NCBI GenBank assembly: GCA_041394945.1
Contig: JAWKHH010000004.1
Coordinates: 1,399,876 to 1,463,875, forward strand
From: Bryobacteraceae bacterium
Lineage (GTDB): Bacteria > Acidobacteriota > Terriglobia > Bryobacterales > Bryobacteraceae
Length of the DNA stretch: 64,000 nt
Direction of reading: 5' to 3'
The notes under the pieces are model-generated. The model had not been told where the DNA came from. It saw only the letters and a list, made by a program, of their open reading frames with translations, and ran no database searches. The translations under genes and the position numbers were made by a program. Positions 9,290-18,634 of this stretch are shown in pieces; position 1 is the stretch's first letter; each line of letters starts with the position of its first letter.

Positions 9290-9295
9290 CCACTA

Positions 9296-9916
9296 ATGGT
9301 AGCATCTCCCACCCGACATCGTCTCCCAGCCGCGCAGCGTCGCGCGGCCATCGTCGACGCCGCCATGGACCTTTTTTCGAAGAACGGCTTCCGGGGCACA
9401 ACCACCAAGCAACTCGCCGCCGCGTGCGGCATCAGTGAGCCTGTGCTTTATCAGCATTTCGAAACCAAGCAGGCGCTCTACGACGCGATTATCGAAGGCA
9501 ACTGCGACGGCGAAGCCGATCAGTTGATCCGGCAGATGGAGGAGATGGCGGCTGGCGACGACAGCCGGATGTTCTTCGGTGCACTGGCCAGCGGCTTCCT
9601 GGACTTTTACCTGGACGACCCTAGATTCGCCCGGCTTCTGATGTTCTCCAATCTCGAGGGTCACGAACTCGCGGAACGCTTCTACGAGAAGCGCGTAGCG
9701 ATTTTCTACGGTTGGGTGACCCGGCATCTGGAGCGGCAGATGGCGGCGGGACGGATGAAGAAAGTAAACCCGCTGGTGGCGGCGCGGGCGTTTGCCGGAA
9801 TGATCGCCCATCAGGGCATGATCTACGCCATTTACTGTCCGGGCGAGTTGCCCGTACCTCGCAATGAAGTGGTGGAAACTGTAGTCGATCTTTTCTTAGG
9901 TGGAATACAAGCATGA
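9296..9916 (+). CDS. TetR-family transcriptional repressor of the efflux operon
   Basis: 206 residues. The N-terminal helix-turn-helix is clear (AAIVDAAMDLFSKNGF, TTTKQLAAACGISEPVLYQHF, about residues 17-62). The C-terminal helical domain, which would bind ligand, is divergent as usual. It is the first gene of a four-gene unit with an adaptor, an RND pump and an outer-membrane channel, and its stop overlaps the adaptor start by 4 bases (ATGA). It probably represses the operon by binding the palindrome at 9265-9289 and releases it when an efflux substrate binds. The inducer cannot be told from sequence. Confidence 0.92.
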   Translation: MVASPTRHRLPAAQRRAAIVDAAMDLFSKNGFRGTTTKQLAAACGISEPVLYQHFETKQALYDAIIEGNCDGEADQLIRQMEEMAAGDDSRMFFGALASGFLDFYLDDPRFARLLMFSNLEGHELAERFYEKRVAIFYGWVTRHLERQMAAGRMKKVNPLVAARAFAGMIAHQGMIYAIYCPGELPVPRNEVVETVVDLFLGGIQA

Positions 9917-11115
9917 GCAGGATCGGAAATTCGATCGGGATTGCAACGGTTGTTTTCCTGGCGGGGTGTTCCGGCGATACGCCGGCCCCGGCGGCCAAGA
10001 GCGAGGCGGCATCGAAGCCGGCCCCGGTGGCGGTGCAGACCGCCGTGGCCGCCCAGAAGCCGGTGAGCCGCGCCGTGCACGTCATCGGGACGCTGTACCC
10101 GGATGAGGCGGTGACGATGTCGGCCGAGGTGGCCGGGCGGGTGGCTACCATCCATACCGATTTCGGCCAGCACGTCGCCAAAGGCGCGGTGATCGCCGAA
10201 CTGGACAAGACGGAGTTCCAGCTTCAACTCGAGCGGAGCAAAGCGTCACTGGCGCAGGCGTTGGCGCGCCTGGGGCTCTCGCCGGACCAGGAGAACTCGA
10301 TGCCCGATTCGACGCCGGCGATTCGGCAGGCACGCTCGCAGTATCAGGACGCGCAATCGAAGTACGAGAGCGGCAGGAAACTGGTGGAGACGGGCGACAT
10401 CGCGCGGGAGCGGTTCACCGAACTCGAGCATGCGCTGAACAGCCGGAAGGCTGCGGTTGAGTCCGCCGAGTACGAACTGCGGACCCAGTTGGCCACGGTG
10501 CAGGCGTTGAAGGCGGAGAGGGACCTGGCGGCGAAGCGGCTCCGCGATTCGACCGTGCGGGCGCCCTTCGACGGCGAAGTGACCGAACGTCTGGTGTCTC
10601 CCGGCCAGTACATCAAGGACAACACACCGATCCTGAAGCTGGTGAAGAGCTGGCCGTTGCGTTTGCGGCTGCTCGTACCGGAGACGGCGGCGGGAGCCGT
10701 GCGGCCCGGCGCACGGATCGATTTTACGGCCGAGGCGGTTCCCGGCCGGACTTTCACCGCGACGGTGACGCGCGTAGACCCGGCGCTCAACGAGCAATCG
10801 CGGTCGTTGACGGCGGAAGCGCGCATCTCCGGCGGCGAGGGAGCGCTGAAACCGGGGATGTTCGTCGAAGCGGACCTGGTAATCGCGCACGGCGAACTGG
10901 TGACCGTGATTCCGAACGCAGCGGTGTACACCATTGCCGGGTTGAGCAAGGCTTTCGTCATTCGCGACGGAAAGGCAAACGAAATCCGGTTCCAGCCGGG
11001 CCAGGAAGTAGAAGGCTGGACCGAAGTCTCCGGCGGAACGATCGCGGAGGGCGCGGCGGTAGCGGTCAGCAATTTGCCGTTGCTTTCCGATGGCGCCGCT
11101 GTGAGCGCGAGGTAA
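9913..11115 (+). CDS. RND efflux periplasmic adaptor (membrane fusion) lipoprotein
   Basis: 400 residues. The N-terminus has a lipoprotein signal with lipobox LAGC (Cys about residue 19), so the mature protein is a lipid-anchored periplasmic adaptor linking the inner-membrane pump to the outer-membrane channel. A Pro/Ala-rich linker is followed by the biotinyl-lipoyl-like segment (EVAGRVATIHTDFGQHVAKG), a coiled-coil hairpin (about residues 90-195), the second lipoyl half (VRAPFDGEVTERLVSPGQYI) and beta-barrel domains. It overlaps tetR by 4 bases and sits 7 bases before the pump gene. Family: AcrA/HlyD-like RND adaptors. Confidence 0.92.
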   Translation: MSRIGNSIGIATVVFLAGCSGDTPAPAAKSEAASKPAPVAVQTAVAAQKPVSRAVHVIGTLYPDEAVTMSAEVAGRVATIHTDFGQHVAKGAVIAELDKTEFQLQLERSKASLAQALARLGLSPDQENSMPDSTPAIRQARSQYQDAQSKYESGRKLVETGDIARERFTELEHALNSRKAAVESAEYELRTQLATVQALKAERDLAAKRLRDSTVRAPFDGEVTERLVSPGQYIKDNTPILKLVKSWPLRLRLLVPETAAGAVRPGARIDFTAEAVPGRTFTATVTRVDPALNEQSRSLTAEARISGGEGALKPGMFVEADLVIAHGELVTVIPNAAVYTIAGLSKAFVIRDGKANEIRFQPGQEVEGWTEVSGGTIAEGAAVAVSNLPLLSDGAAVSAR

Positions 11116-11122
11116 CAAAGTC

Positions 11123-14100
11123 ATGCAGAAACTGGCGCGAATCTGCGTCGAGCGCCCGGTGTTCGCCACGATGCTGGTTCTCTTCCTCGTGGTGCTCGGG
11201 CTCGACTCCTATCGAAAACTGGGCGTGGACTTCTTCCCGAAGGTGGAGTTCCCGATCGTCACGATCACGACGACGCTGCGCGGAGCGGCGCCGGAGGAAG
11301 TGGAATCGCAGGTCACCAAGCGGATCGAAGAGGCCGTGAACACGGTGAGCGGCATCGACGATTTGAGTTCGGTGTCGGCGGAGGGCACGTCGCTGGTGAC
11401 GGTGCAGTTCGTGCTCGAGAAGGACCCGGATGTGGCCGCGCAGGAGATCCGGGACAAGGTGGCGCGCATCGTGGGCCAGTTGCCCGACGACGCCGATCCG
11501 CCGGTGGTGGACAAGCTGGCCACGGACGCGTCGCCGATCCTGAACATCGTCGTATCGAGCCAGCGCGATCTGCGGGAGACGACGAAGCTGGTGGACGATC
11601 GCATCAAGAAGAACCTCGAATCGTTGCCCGGCGTCGGACAAGTTCGGTTTCTGGGAGAGCGCATCCGGCAGATCCAGGTGATGCTCGATCCGGACCGGAC
11701 GTTCGCCTACGGCTTGAACGTGGATCAGATTCGGGCCGCGCTGGCGGCGCAAAACGTGGAAGTGCCGGGCGGCCGCGTGCTGCAGGGGTCCGTGGAGACA
11801 TCGGTTAGAACCCTTGGGCGCGTGGAAAAGCCGTCGGACTTCGGCAAGGTGATCGTTGGCACGCGAAACGCGTCGCCGATCCGGGTGAACGACATCGCCG
11901 AAGTAGTGGACGGCTATGAGGAGCCGCGATCGCTGGCGCGCTTGGACGGAGCCCCGGCCGTGGTGCTCGAGATCCGGAAGCAGGCGGGAACGAACACGCT
12001 TTCGGTGATCCAGGCGGTGAAGGACCGTGTCGAGGAACTGCGTCCGCTCGTTCCGGCGGACTTTCAGATTGCTTACACGCGCGACCAATCCTACTTCATT
12101 GAGGAGGCGTTTCACGCCGTGGAGGAGCACCTCGTGCTCGGCGGGTTCCTCGCCGGGCTCGTTGTGCTCCTGTTCATGCGGAGCTGGCGTTCGACGTTGA
12201 TCGCGGCGGTAGCCATTCCAACGTCGATCATCGCCACCTACACGCTCATGAACATGATGGGCTTCACCCTGGACCAGATCACGATGCTGGCGCTGGTTCT
12301 GATGGTCGGCATCGTCATTGACGACGCGATCGTGGTGCTTGAAAACGTGTTCCGGTTCATGGAAGAGAAAGGCCTCGGGCCGGTGGAGGCAGCGATCGAG
12401 GGCACTCGGGACATCGGCCTGGCGGTGATGGCGACGACGCTCAGCCTGATTATCATCTTCCTGCCGGTGGCGTTCATGGAAGGCATCGTCGGGAAGTTCA
12501 TGTCGAGCTTCGGATTCACGGCGGCGTTCGCCGTGGGGGTGAGTCTGCTTGTGAGCTTCACACTCACACCGATGTTGTGCTCCCGATTCCTGAGGGTGGG
12601 CGGCGGCCACGACACGAAGGATACGTGGTTGTACAAGGCATTCGCCGTACCGTACCGGGCGATGCTGACATGGTCCATGCGCCATCGCTGGGTGGTGGTG
12701 CTGGGATGCGTCGCGGTGATGTTGTCGACCGGGCCGCTATTCATGGGGATCGGCAAGTCGTTTCTGCCCACCGACGACCAGAGCGAGTTCGAGGTGACGG
12801 TGAAGATGCCGCCGGGCACCTCGATCGAAGGGACCGAGAAGGTGATGGCGCAGGTGGAAGCCGAGCTGAAGCAGATGGCCGGCGTGCGGAACCTGCTGAC
12901 GACGATCGGAGCCGATATCCGGCGGCAGGTGGACCGCGGCTCGGTGATCGTCGAGCTCGTGCAGCCGCATGAGCGCAAGCAGAGCCAGGACGACCTGATG
13001 ACGGAATCGCGCGACCGGCTGGCGAAGATCCGGAACGCCACGATCGGCGTGCAGTTGCCTTCGCTGATCCAGGGCGCCGACAACCGCGAGTTGATGTTCT
13101 TCATCCAGGGGCCAGACCTGGAGCAGCTCGACAAGTACGCGCGGGCGTTCAAGGAGAAGCTGGCGACCGTGCCGGGGCTGGTCGACTTCGACACCAACTA
13201 CGAACCGGGCAAGCCCGAGTACCGCGTGGTGATCAACCGCGACAAGGCGGCGGATCTGAACGTGAGCGTCGCCTCGGTGGCGACGGCCGTCCGAACACTA
13301 GTGGCGGGCGACCAACAAGCGACAACGTATCGCGAGGGCGACGACCGGTACGACGTGCAGTTGCGGGTGAAAGAGAGCGCACGCAGTTCGCCGCGGGTGC
13401 TCGAACGGTTGTACGTGCCTTCGACAACGCTGGGGAACGTTCCACTGGGAAACATCGCGACGCTGCAGCCGTCGACCGGTCCGGCGCAGATTTCGCGCTA
13501 CAACCGGCAGCGGCAGGTGTTGATGATGGCCAACATCGCGCCGGGACAATCCCTCTCGAACGTGCTGCAGGTGCTCGACGACACGGTCCGAGAATTGAAG
13601 ATGCCGCTTGAGTATCGCACCGGAACCATCGGACGCACGAAAGAGTTCGGCCGGGCGGCCAAGGCGTACCTGTTCGCGTTTCTGCTTTCCATCGCGCTGA
13701 TGTACATGATTCTGGCGGCGCAGTTTGAAAGCTTCGTCGATCCGATCACCATCCTGCTGAGCCTGCCGCTTTCGGTGCCGTTCGCGCTGATTTCGCTGAA
13801 TCTCGCGAGGGAGAACTTCTCGATCATCTACAGCTCGGTGGGCGTGCTCGTATTGTTCGGCATCGTGAAGAAGAACGCGATTCTGCAGATCGATCACGTA
13901 AAGAGCCTGCGCGCCGCCGGCGAGACGCGGCTGAACGCGATCCTGCACGGCTGCGAAGACCGCCTCCGGCCGATCCTGATGACAACCGCCGCGCTGGTGG
14001 CCGGCATGATCCCATTGGCGCTCGGCGGCGGAGCTGGATCGGGGAGCCGGCGCACGGTGGCCATCATGGTGATCGGGGGGCAGTCCCTGTGTTTGCTGTT

Positions 14101-14224
14101 GACGCTGCTGGTGACGCCCGTGGCGTATTCGCTGTTTGACGACTTCGTACACTCGCCAGTATGGTCGCGGATCGGGCGTTGGATGCCCGGCGCGCGGCGC
14201 CCGGTGGAGGCGTCCGGAGACTAG
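11123..14224 (+). CDS. RND-family efflux pump, HAE1/AcrB type
   Basis: 1033 residues, the normal length for a hydrophobe/amphiphile RND pump that exports compounds from the inner membrane or periplasm using the proton gradient. The N-terminal transmembrane helix is followed by the porter-domain hallmark GVDFFPKVEFPIVTITT. The helix-4 segment MLALVLMVGIVIDDAIVVLENVFR carries the paired aspartates expected for proton relay. The second half repeats the layout (ILLSLPLSVPFALISL, VLFGIVKKNAILQID, LRPILMTTAALVAGMIPLALG). GAGGT before the ATG is a good ribosome-binding site. It may handle drugs, solvents or native metabolites. Confidence 0.95.
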   Translation: MQKLARICVERPVFATMLVLFLVVLGLDSYRKLGVDFFPKVEFPIVTITTTLRGAAPEEVESQVTKRIEEAVNTVSGIDDLSSVSAEGTSLVTVQFVLEKDPDVAAQEIRDKVARIVGQLPDDADPPVVDKLATDASPILNIVVSSQRDLRETTKLVDDRIKKNLESLPGVGQVRFLGERIRQIQVMLDPDRTFAYGLNVDQIRAALAAQNVEVPGGRVLQGSVETSVRTLGRVEKPSDFGKVIVGTRNASPIRVNDIAEVVDGYEEPRSLARLDGAPAVVLEIRKQAGTNTLSVIQAVKDRVEELRPLVPADFQIAYTRDQSYFIEEAFHAVEEHLVLGGFLAGLVVLLFMRSWRSTLIAAVAIPTSIIATYTLMNMMGFTLDQITMLALVLMVGIVIDDAIVVLENVFRFMEEKGLGPVEAAIEGTRDIGLAVMATTLSLIIIFLPVAFMEGIVGKFMSSFGFTAAFAVGVSLLVSFTLTPMLCSRFLRVGGGHDTKDTWLYKAFAVPYRAMLTWSMRHRWVVVLGCVAVMLSTGPLFMGIGKSFLPTDDQSEFEVTVKMPPGTSIEGTEKVMAQVEAELKQMAGVRNLLTTIGADIRRQVDRGSVIVELVQPHERKQSQDDLMTESRDRLAKIRNATIGVQLPSLIQGADNRELMFFIQGPDLEQLDKYARAFKEKLATVPGLVDFDTNYEPGKPEYRVVINRDKAADLNVSVASVATAVRTLVAGDQQATTYREGDDRYDVQLRVKESARSSPRVLERLYVPSTTLGNVPLGNIATLQPSTGPAQISRYNRQRQVLMMANIAPGQSLSNVLQVLDDTVRELKMPLEYRTGTIGRTKEFGRAAKAYLFAFLLSIALMYMILAAQFESFVDPITILLSLPLSVPFALISLNLARENFSIIYSSVGVLVLFGIVKKNAILQIDHVKSLRAAGETRLNAILHGCEDRLRPILMTTAALVAGMIPLALGGGAGSGSRRTVAIMVIGGQSLCLLLTLLVTPVAYSLFDDFVHSPVWSRIGRWMPGARRPVEASGD

Positions 14225-14241
14225 GCGTCCGGAGTATATCC

Positions 14242-15888
14242 ATGACAAATCGAATCTGGTTCGGAACCATAGTCGGATTGTGTTGTCTCACCGCGACGGC
14301 CCAGGAGCCGGCGCGCGTGGGCGTCGGGGTAATCGAGCGGCGGATGGCGCTCGAAGACGTCCTCAAGATGGCGCTCGGGAACAACCTGGAACTAGAGATT
14401 CAGAGGACCGAGGTGAGCAACGCCCGGCTCGCGATCGACGCCGCCCGCGGCGCTTTCGACGGAATCTTCCGTTGGCAGCCCGGCTATGAGAGGCGCAACA
14501 CGCCTACCAGCTCACTGCTTTTCGGCGCGGACGGCAAGCTCGCCGAGAATTTTCACAATCAGAACTTTTCGTTCGTCCAGCGCATGCCCTGGCACGGCGG
14601 GCAGGTGCAGGCTTCGTTCAACAACAATCGGACGGCAACCACCAATCCGTTTGTCGGGCTCAATCCGACCGTGACCTCGCAGTTCGTCATGCAGTACACG
14701 CAGCCTCTGCTGCGGAATCGCAAGACGGACCGGGAGCGAACGGAGATCGTCGTACGGAGCAAGCAGGCGGACGTCAGCGAAGTGGATCTCGATCTGCGGG
14801 TGACCGACGTGGTTGTGCGCACCGAGATGGCGTATTGGGATCTGGTGGCGGCGCGCCAGGACGTGACGGTAAAAGCCGAAAGCGTGAGCGTGGCCCGCGA
14901 GCAGGTGGACCGCAACAAACGAATGATCGACGCCGGCACGCTGGCCCCCGTGGAACTGGCGGCATCGGAGGCCGAACTGGCGCGGCGCGAGGACACCTAC
15001 CACGCGGCTGTTGGAGTGGTGACCGAAGTGGAGAACTCGCTCAAGACGCTCATCGCCGGCGGACGCCAGGATGACATCTGGAAGGACGCGATCGTGCCCA
15101 GCGAAGAGAACACAGTGGAACGGCCGGAGAGCAACCTGAACGCCGCGGTTTCCACGGCGCTGTCCCGGCGGCGCGAACTGCGGGAGCTGACGCTGCGGAA
15201 CGAGATCAACGGGACGCAGGCGGACCTGGCGAAGGATCAGTTGAGGCCGCAGGTGAATCTCGTCGGCGCATACATCAGCACCGGGCTCGCGGGGTCCCAG
15301 GCATCGACGAGCAACCCGTTCTCCGAGGCAAACGTACTGACGGCGACGCGGCTGAACGAGCTCTCCGCGATCGCGGGATTGCCGCCGCTGCCGACGGACG
15401 GTTTCGGCTCCGGTGTGCCGACCAGCCTCGTGGGCGGATACGGGTCGGCGCTGAGCGGTCTTTTCGGCGGCAGTTATCAATCCGTGCAGGTGGGCATTTC
15501 GCTCGATTGGAACGTGCGGAACCGGGCGGCCTTATCAGCGTTGGGTCAGACTGCGGTGAACGAGCGTCGCTTGAAATTCGAGCGGGCGCGCACCGAGCAG
15601 GCGATTGAATCCCAAGTCCGCAACGCCCTGCAGGCGCTCGAGACGGCCCGGCAGCGGATCACAGCGTCGGAAGCGGCCGTGAAGGCGGCGAAGGAAAAGC
15701 TAGACAGCGAGACGCGGTTGTTTCAATCCGGAGAGTCGACGAACTTCTTCGTATTGACGCGGCAGAACGAGTATTCGGATTCGATGCGCAGACTGGTGGT
15801 GAGCCGGCTCGAATACAACAAGGCGGTGGCGCGGCTGCACTTGGCGCTCGGCACCACGCTCGAGACGCACCAGATCAGCGTTCGATAG
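14242..15888 (+). CDS. TolC-like outer-membrane efflux channel protein
   Basis: 548 residues from the ATG at 14242, which has GGAG eight bases upstream and gives a signal peptide (MTNRIWFGTIVGLCCLTATAQ). The protein is helix-rich with the pattern of outer-membrane efflux proteins: MALEDVLKMALGNNLELEIQR near the N-terminus, the long coiled regions, and a C-terminal repeat of the same organisation. It would form the trimeric exit duct for the adaptor and RND pump just upstream. Its final 14 bases overlap the 3' end of pgsA on the opposite strand, so the two operons converge without a spacer. Confidence 0.88.
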   Translation: MTNRIWFGTIVGLCCLTATAQEPARVGVGVIERRMALEDVLKMALGNNLELEIQRTEVSNARLAIDAARGAFDGIFRWQPGYERRNTPTSSLLFGADGKLAENFHNQNFSFVQRMPWHGGQVQASFNNNRTATTNPFVGLNPTVTSQFVMQYTQPLLRNRKTDRERTEIVVRSKQADVSEVDLDLRVTDVVVRTEMAYWDLVAARQDVTVKAESVSVAREQVDRNKRMIDAGTLAPVELAASEAELARREDTYHAAVGVVTEVENSLKTLIAGGRQDDIWKDAIVPSEENTVERPESNLNAAVSTALSRRRELRELTLRNEINGTQADLAKDQLRPQVNLVGAYISTGLAGSQASTSNPFSEANVLTATRLNELSAIAGLPPLPTDGFGSGVPTSLVGGYGSALSGLFGGSYQSVQVGISLDWNVRNRAALSALGQTAVNERRLKFERARTEQAIESQVRNALQALETARQRITASEAAVKAAKEKLDSETRLFQSGESTNFFVLTRQNEYSDSMRRLVVSRLEYNKAVARLHLALGTTLETHQISVR

Positions 15889-16549
15889 CCTGCTCGAAAG
15901 GAGCCACGCCCGCCGCGGCGCTCCGCTTACGCTCGGCGCGCTGCCGAAGCCGTTCCTGCAGCAGGATCTCGCGGCGGCGGCGCGTCTTGACGCCCTCGTC
16001 CACTTTGCGCCAGAACTTGGCGAAGTAGGTGACGGCGGAAATAACGCTGAAGAAGACAACCACCCACAGACAGGCCATCGCGGCCGAGTGCAACTCGGCC
16101 CAGCGCATGCTGAGCATCAGTACCGAAACGGCAAGCACCTGCGAGACCATCTTCGTCTTGCCGAGGTCATTGGCCTGGATCGTATAGCCGGCGCCGGCGG
16201 CGATGCTGCGCAAGCCGGTGACGGCAAATTCGCGCCCGATGAGGAGAATGGCGATCCAGCCCGCAAGCACGCGCACCTGGACGAGTGAGATCAGCGCGGC
16301 GGAGATCAGCAGCTTGTCGGCGATGGGATCGAGGAGCGTGCCGACAGTGGTGATCTGCCCCCAGCGTCGCGCCACATAGCCGTCCAGCAGATCGGTCGCG
16401 GCGGCGGCCAAAAAAATCCCCAGCGCCAGCAACTCATTCGTAACGGCGATGTGCCCGATGTGAAACGCGAGGCTCTCCTGTACTAGTGCCGCCACCAACA
16501 GCGGCACGAAGAAGATCCGGAGAAGCGTTAGAACATTGGGCAGATTCAT
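15875..16549 (-). CDS. pgsA: CDP-diacylglycerol-glycerol-3-phosphate 3-phosphatidyltransferase
   Basis: 224 residues from the ATG at 16549. This membrane enzyme makes phosphatidylglycerol phosphate, the committed step to phosphatidylglycerol and cardiolipin. The CDP-alcohol phosphotransferase signature is complete: DLLDGYVARR, then G, then DPIADK. Several membrane segments are visible (NVLTLLRIFFVPLLVAALV, ELLALGIFLAAAATDLL, VLAGWIAILLIGREFAV, ACLWVVVFFSVISAVTYF). The tail is strongly basic (RRRREILLQERLRQRAERKR), which is unusual and may sit on acidic phospholipid heads. An upstream start at 16648 would add 33 residues overlapping hflX and is unlikely. It lies 23 bases after hflX. Confidence 0.93.
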   Translation of the reverse strand: MNLPNVLTLLRIFFVPLLVAALVQESLAFHIGHIAVTNELLALGIFLAAAATDLLDGYVARRWGQITTVGTLLDPIADKLLISAALISLVQVRVLAGWIAILLIGREFAVTGLRSIAAGAGYTIQANDLGKTKMVSQVLAVSVLMLSMRWAELHSAAMACLWVVVFFSVISAVTYFAKFWRKVDEGVKTRRRREILLQERLRQRAERKRSAAAGVAPFEQAIER

Positions 16550-16572
16550 CCGGTACCACAAATCATAACAGG

Positions 16573-17928
16573 TCAGTGAACGAGGCCGGTGGCGAATTCC
16601 CCCACGATGGCGTAGAGCGATTCGGGAACGTCGGCTTCGACGAAGCACACGTCGTCCTGCCAGTCCTCATGAATCACGCGGCCGTATTGGTGGAGCAAGT
16701 GCCGCACATTGCCCTTGGCCCCTGGCACGCGGAGGTGAACGCGCCGGACGGGGTCGACCTTGAGCAGCGCATCGATGGCTTCAGACAGGACGTCAAGCCC
16801 GGCGCTGTCGTGCGCCGAGACTGCCACCGTGGCAGCCACGGAATCCGGTTCGAGGCCGGCATCCATCAACATCCTGGCGGCGAGTTGAGCCGTGTCGGTA
16901 TTTTCCGGAAGGAGGTCCGTCTTCGTCAGTACGAGGATCTGTGGCGTGGCTTGGGAGCCGATTTCGCCCAGCACGGTTTGTACGTGGGCGATGAGCGCCG
17001 GGGCGTGCGGCGAGGCTGCGTCAACGAGGTGGAGGATGATCGCGGCCTCGGCGGCTTCTTCGAGCGTGGCGCGAAAGGCCTTGACGAGCGTGGTGGGCAG
17101 GTTCCGGATGAAGCCGACGGTGTCGGAGAGCAGAACCCGGCGGCGGCTCGGAAGCGTGAACTGACGCACGGTGGGATCGAGCGTGGCAAACATTTTCGCG
17201 TCGGCGAGGACGCCGGCGCCCGTTAGGCGGTTGAACAGCGTCGACTTTCCGGCATTGGTGTAGCCGGCAAGCGCGACCGTGGCCAGCGGAACCGCCTGGC
17301 GCTGCATGCGCTGCACACCCCGGTGCGTGCGGACGGATTCGAGCTGTTGCCCGAGCTTCTGGATGCGGATGTGAATCCGCCGGCGGTCCGTTTCGAGCTT
17401 CGTTTCGCCGGGACCACGCGTGCCGATCCCGCCGCCGAGACGCGACATCGCCGCGCCGCGTCCGGTGAGGCGGGGCAGCAGGTAGTTCAACTGAGCGAGT
17501 TCCACCTGCAGCTTGCCCTCGCGGGTGCGAGCCCGGCTGGCGAAGATATCGAGGATGAGCTGCGTCCGGTCGACGACCTTGCAAGGGAGGGCTTTCTCCA
17601 GGTTGCGAAGCTGGGTGGGAGTGAGGTCGCGGTCAAAAATGACGACATCGGCGCTTTCCGATTCCGCGAGTGCGGTGAGTTCCTGGAGCTTCCCGCTACC
17701 GATCAGAGTGGCGGCGTCCGGCGCGGGGCGCGCCTGCTGAACGCGCCCGCCAATCCGCGCGCCCGCGCTCGTGGCGAGAACCTCCAGTTCCTCGAGGCGA
17801 GCCTCCGCGTCGTCCCCGAGGCCGGCGGGGTCCGGACGCGGCGGCCGGCCGGTGAGGTCGATGCCTACCAACAACGCTTTCTCGCGCTGGCTGTTGGGCG
17901 AGGCGATGGGTTCGGAAGATCGAGTCAA
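16573..17928 (-). CDS. hflX: Ribosome-associated GTPase HflX
   Basis: 451 residues. HflX splits stalled or stressed ribosomes and binds the 50S subunit. The N-terminal HflX domain is typical (TLIGSGKLQEL, VVIFDRDLTPTQLRNLEKAL, VVDRTQLILDIFASRARTREG), followed by the glycine-rich linker (GGGIGTRGPGETKLETDRR) and a G domain with G1 GYTNAGKST, G3 DTVGF and G4 TKTD. The gene starts 6 bases after hfq stops, the classical hfq-hflX order also seen in proteobacteria. Expression with hfq suggests a stress and translation-quality role. Confidence 0.95.
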   Translation of the reverse strand: MTRSSEPIASPNSQREKALLVGIDLTGRPPRPDPAGLGDDAEARLEELEVLATSAGARIGGRVQQARPAPDAATLIGSGKLQELTALAESESADVVIFDRDLTPTQLRNLEKALPCKVVDRTQLILDIFASRARTREGKLQVELAQLNYLLPRLTGRGAAMSRLGGGIGTRGPGETKLETDRRRIHIRIQKLGQQLESVRTHRGVQRMQRQAVPLATVALAGYTNAGKSTLFNRLTGAGVLADAKMFATLDPTVRQFTLPSRRRVLLSDTVGFIRNLPTTLVKAFRATLEEAAEAAIILHLVDAASPHAPALIAHVQTVLGEIGSQATPQILVLTKTDLLPENTDTAQLAARMLMDAGLEPDSVAATVAVSAHDSAGLDVLSEAIDALLKVDPVRRVHLRVPGAKGNVRHLLHQYGRVIHEDWQDDVCFVEADVPESLYAIVGEFATGLVH

Positions 17929-17934
17929 TCGCGC

Positions 17935-18264
17935 TTAAGAATCAACCGCATCGCCGGCGGCGGCCGCCGCCGCATGCCCGGCGCCCGGGCCCGGCGCGGA
18001 GTGGCTGGACGGACCATGGCTCGCGCGGGACACAACCACCGTCGAAATTGCGTGTTTGAAGATCAACTGCTCCTGATTGTTCGACTCCAGTATGAGAGAG
18101 TATTTGTCGAAGCTCTTGATCCTGCCGGACAACTTCACCCCACTCATGAGGTAGATCGTGAGGAAGATGCGTTCTTTGCGAGCGCTGTTAAGAAAAGCTT
18201 CCTGGATGTTCTGGGCTGCCTTTTCCACTTTGATTCCTTTCGCCCTGGGAAGATCCCGTACCAT
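17935..18264 (-). CDS. hfq: RNA chaperone Hfq
   Basis: 109 residues. Hfq is a hexameric Sm-like RNA chaperone that helps small RNAs pair with messages. The Sm1 motif (NIQEAFLNSARKERI, SGVKLSGRIKSFDKYSLIL) and the Sm2 motif (QLIFKHAISTVV) are intact, with the YKHAIS-like proximal-face signature written as FKHAIS. The C-terminal tail is long and low in complexity, rich in Ala, Gly, Pro and His, with no resemblance to the E. coli tail. hflX follows directly, 6 bases downstream. Confidence 0.96.
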   Translation of the reverse strand: MVRDLPRAKGIKVEKAAQNIQEAFLNSARKERIFLTIYLMSGVKLSGRIKSFDKYSLILESNNQEQLIFKHAISTVVVSRASHGPSSHSAPGPGAGHAAAAAAGDAVDS

Positions 18265-18344
18265 CGGGAACGCCGGCGGTCTGGACCGGCTCCTGACGGC
18301 TTCCTAGATTCTACACCACTGGGCGACGGGAAGTTATTGGGTGA

Positions 18345-18632
18345 TTAATCGTCTTCGTCGTGAGTCTGGGCGCTGGCGCCTGGCTTGTTCGAAGCGGCCA
18401 CTTGGGCGAGGTCGTGCCGCGTAAAACGCTTGGCGGGCCCACCCGGGGACGCGACGGCAAACTCGGCGGCGGCGGCGAACTCGGACTCGATGTTGAAATC
18501 CGGTACGGCGCGCAGGCTGGGGACACGGGCCACGCCGCTCGGGTCCACGACGCAATCCATGCCGTTTGCCATGCGGAAGCGAACTTCACACTGCTGGCGG
18601 ACGGTGTATCGGCGAATGTCGTTCAGGGTCAT
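18345..18632 (-). CDS. Small protein of unknown function, 95 residues
   Basis: The frame begins MTLNDIRRYTVRQQ at 18632, two bases after the stop of the outer-membrane protein gene, and ends 80 bases before hfq. The sequence is hydrophilic, with no signal peptide or membrane segment. A structured first half (RFRMANGMDCVVDPSGVARV) leads to an Ala-rich middle and an acidic end (HDEDD). Tight spacing behind the beta-barrel gene argues that it is translated. I recognise no family. Its position at the end of the lut-like operon is the only hint of function. Overlapping frames in this stretch are arginine- and proline-rich shadows. Confidence 0.6.
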   Translation of the reverse strand: MTLNDIRRYTVRQQCEVRFRMANGMDCVVDPSGVARVPSLRAVPDFNIESEFAAAAEFAVASPGGPAKRFTRHDLAQVAASNKPGASAQTHDEDD

Positions 18633-18634
18633 GT

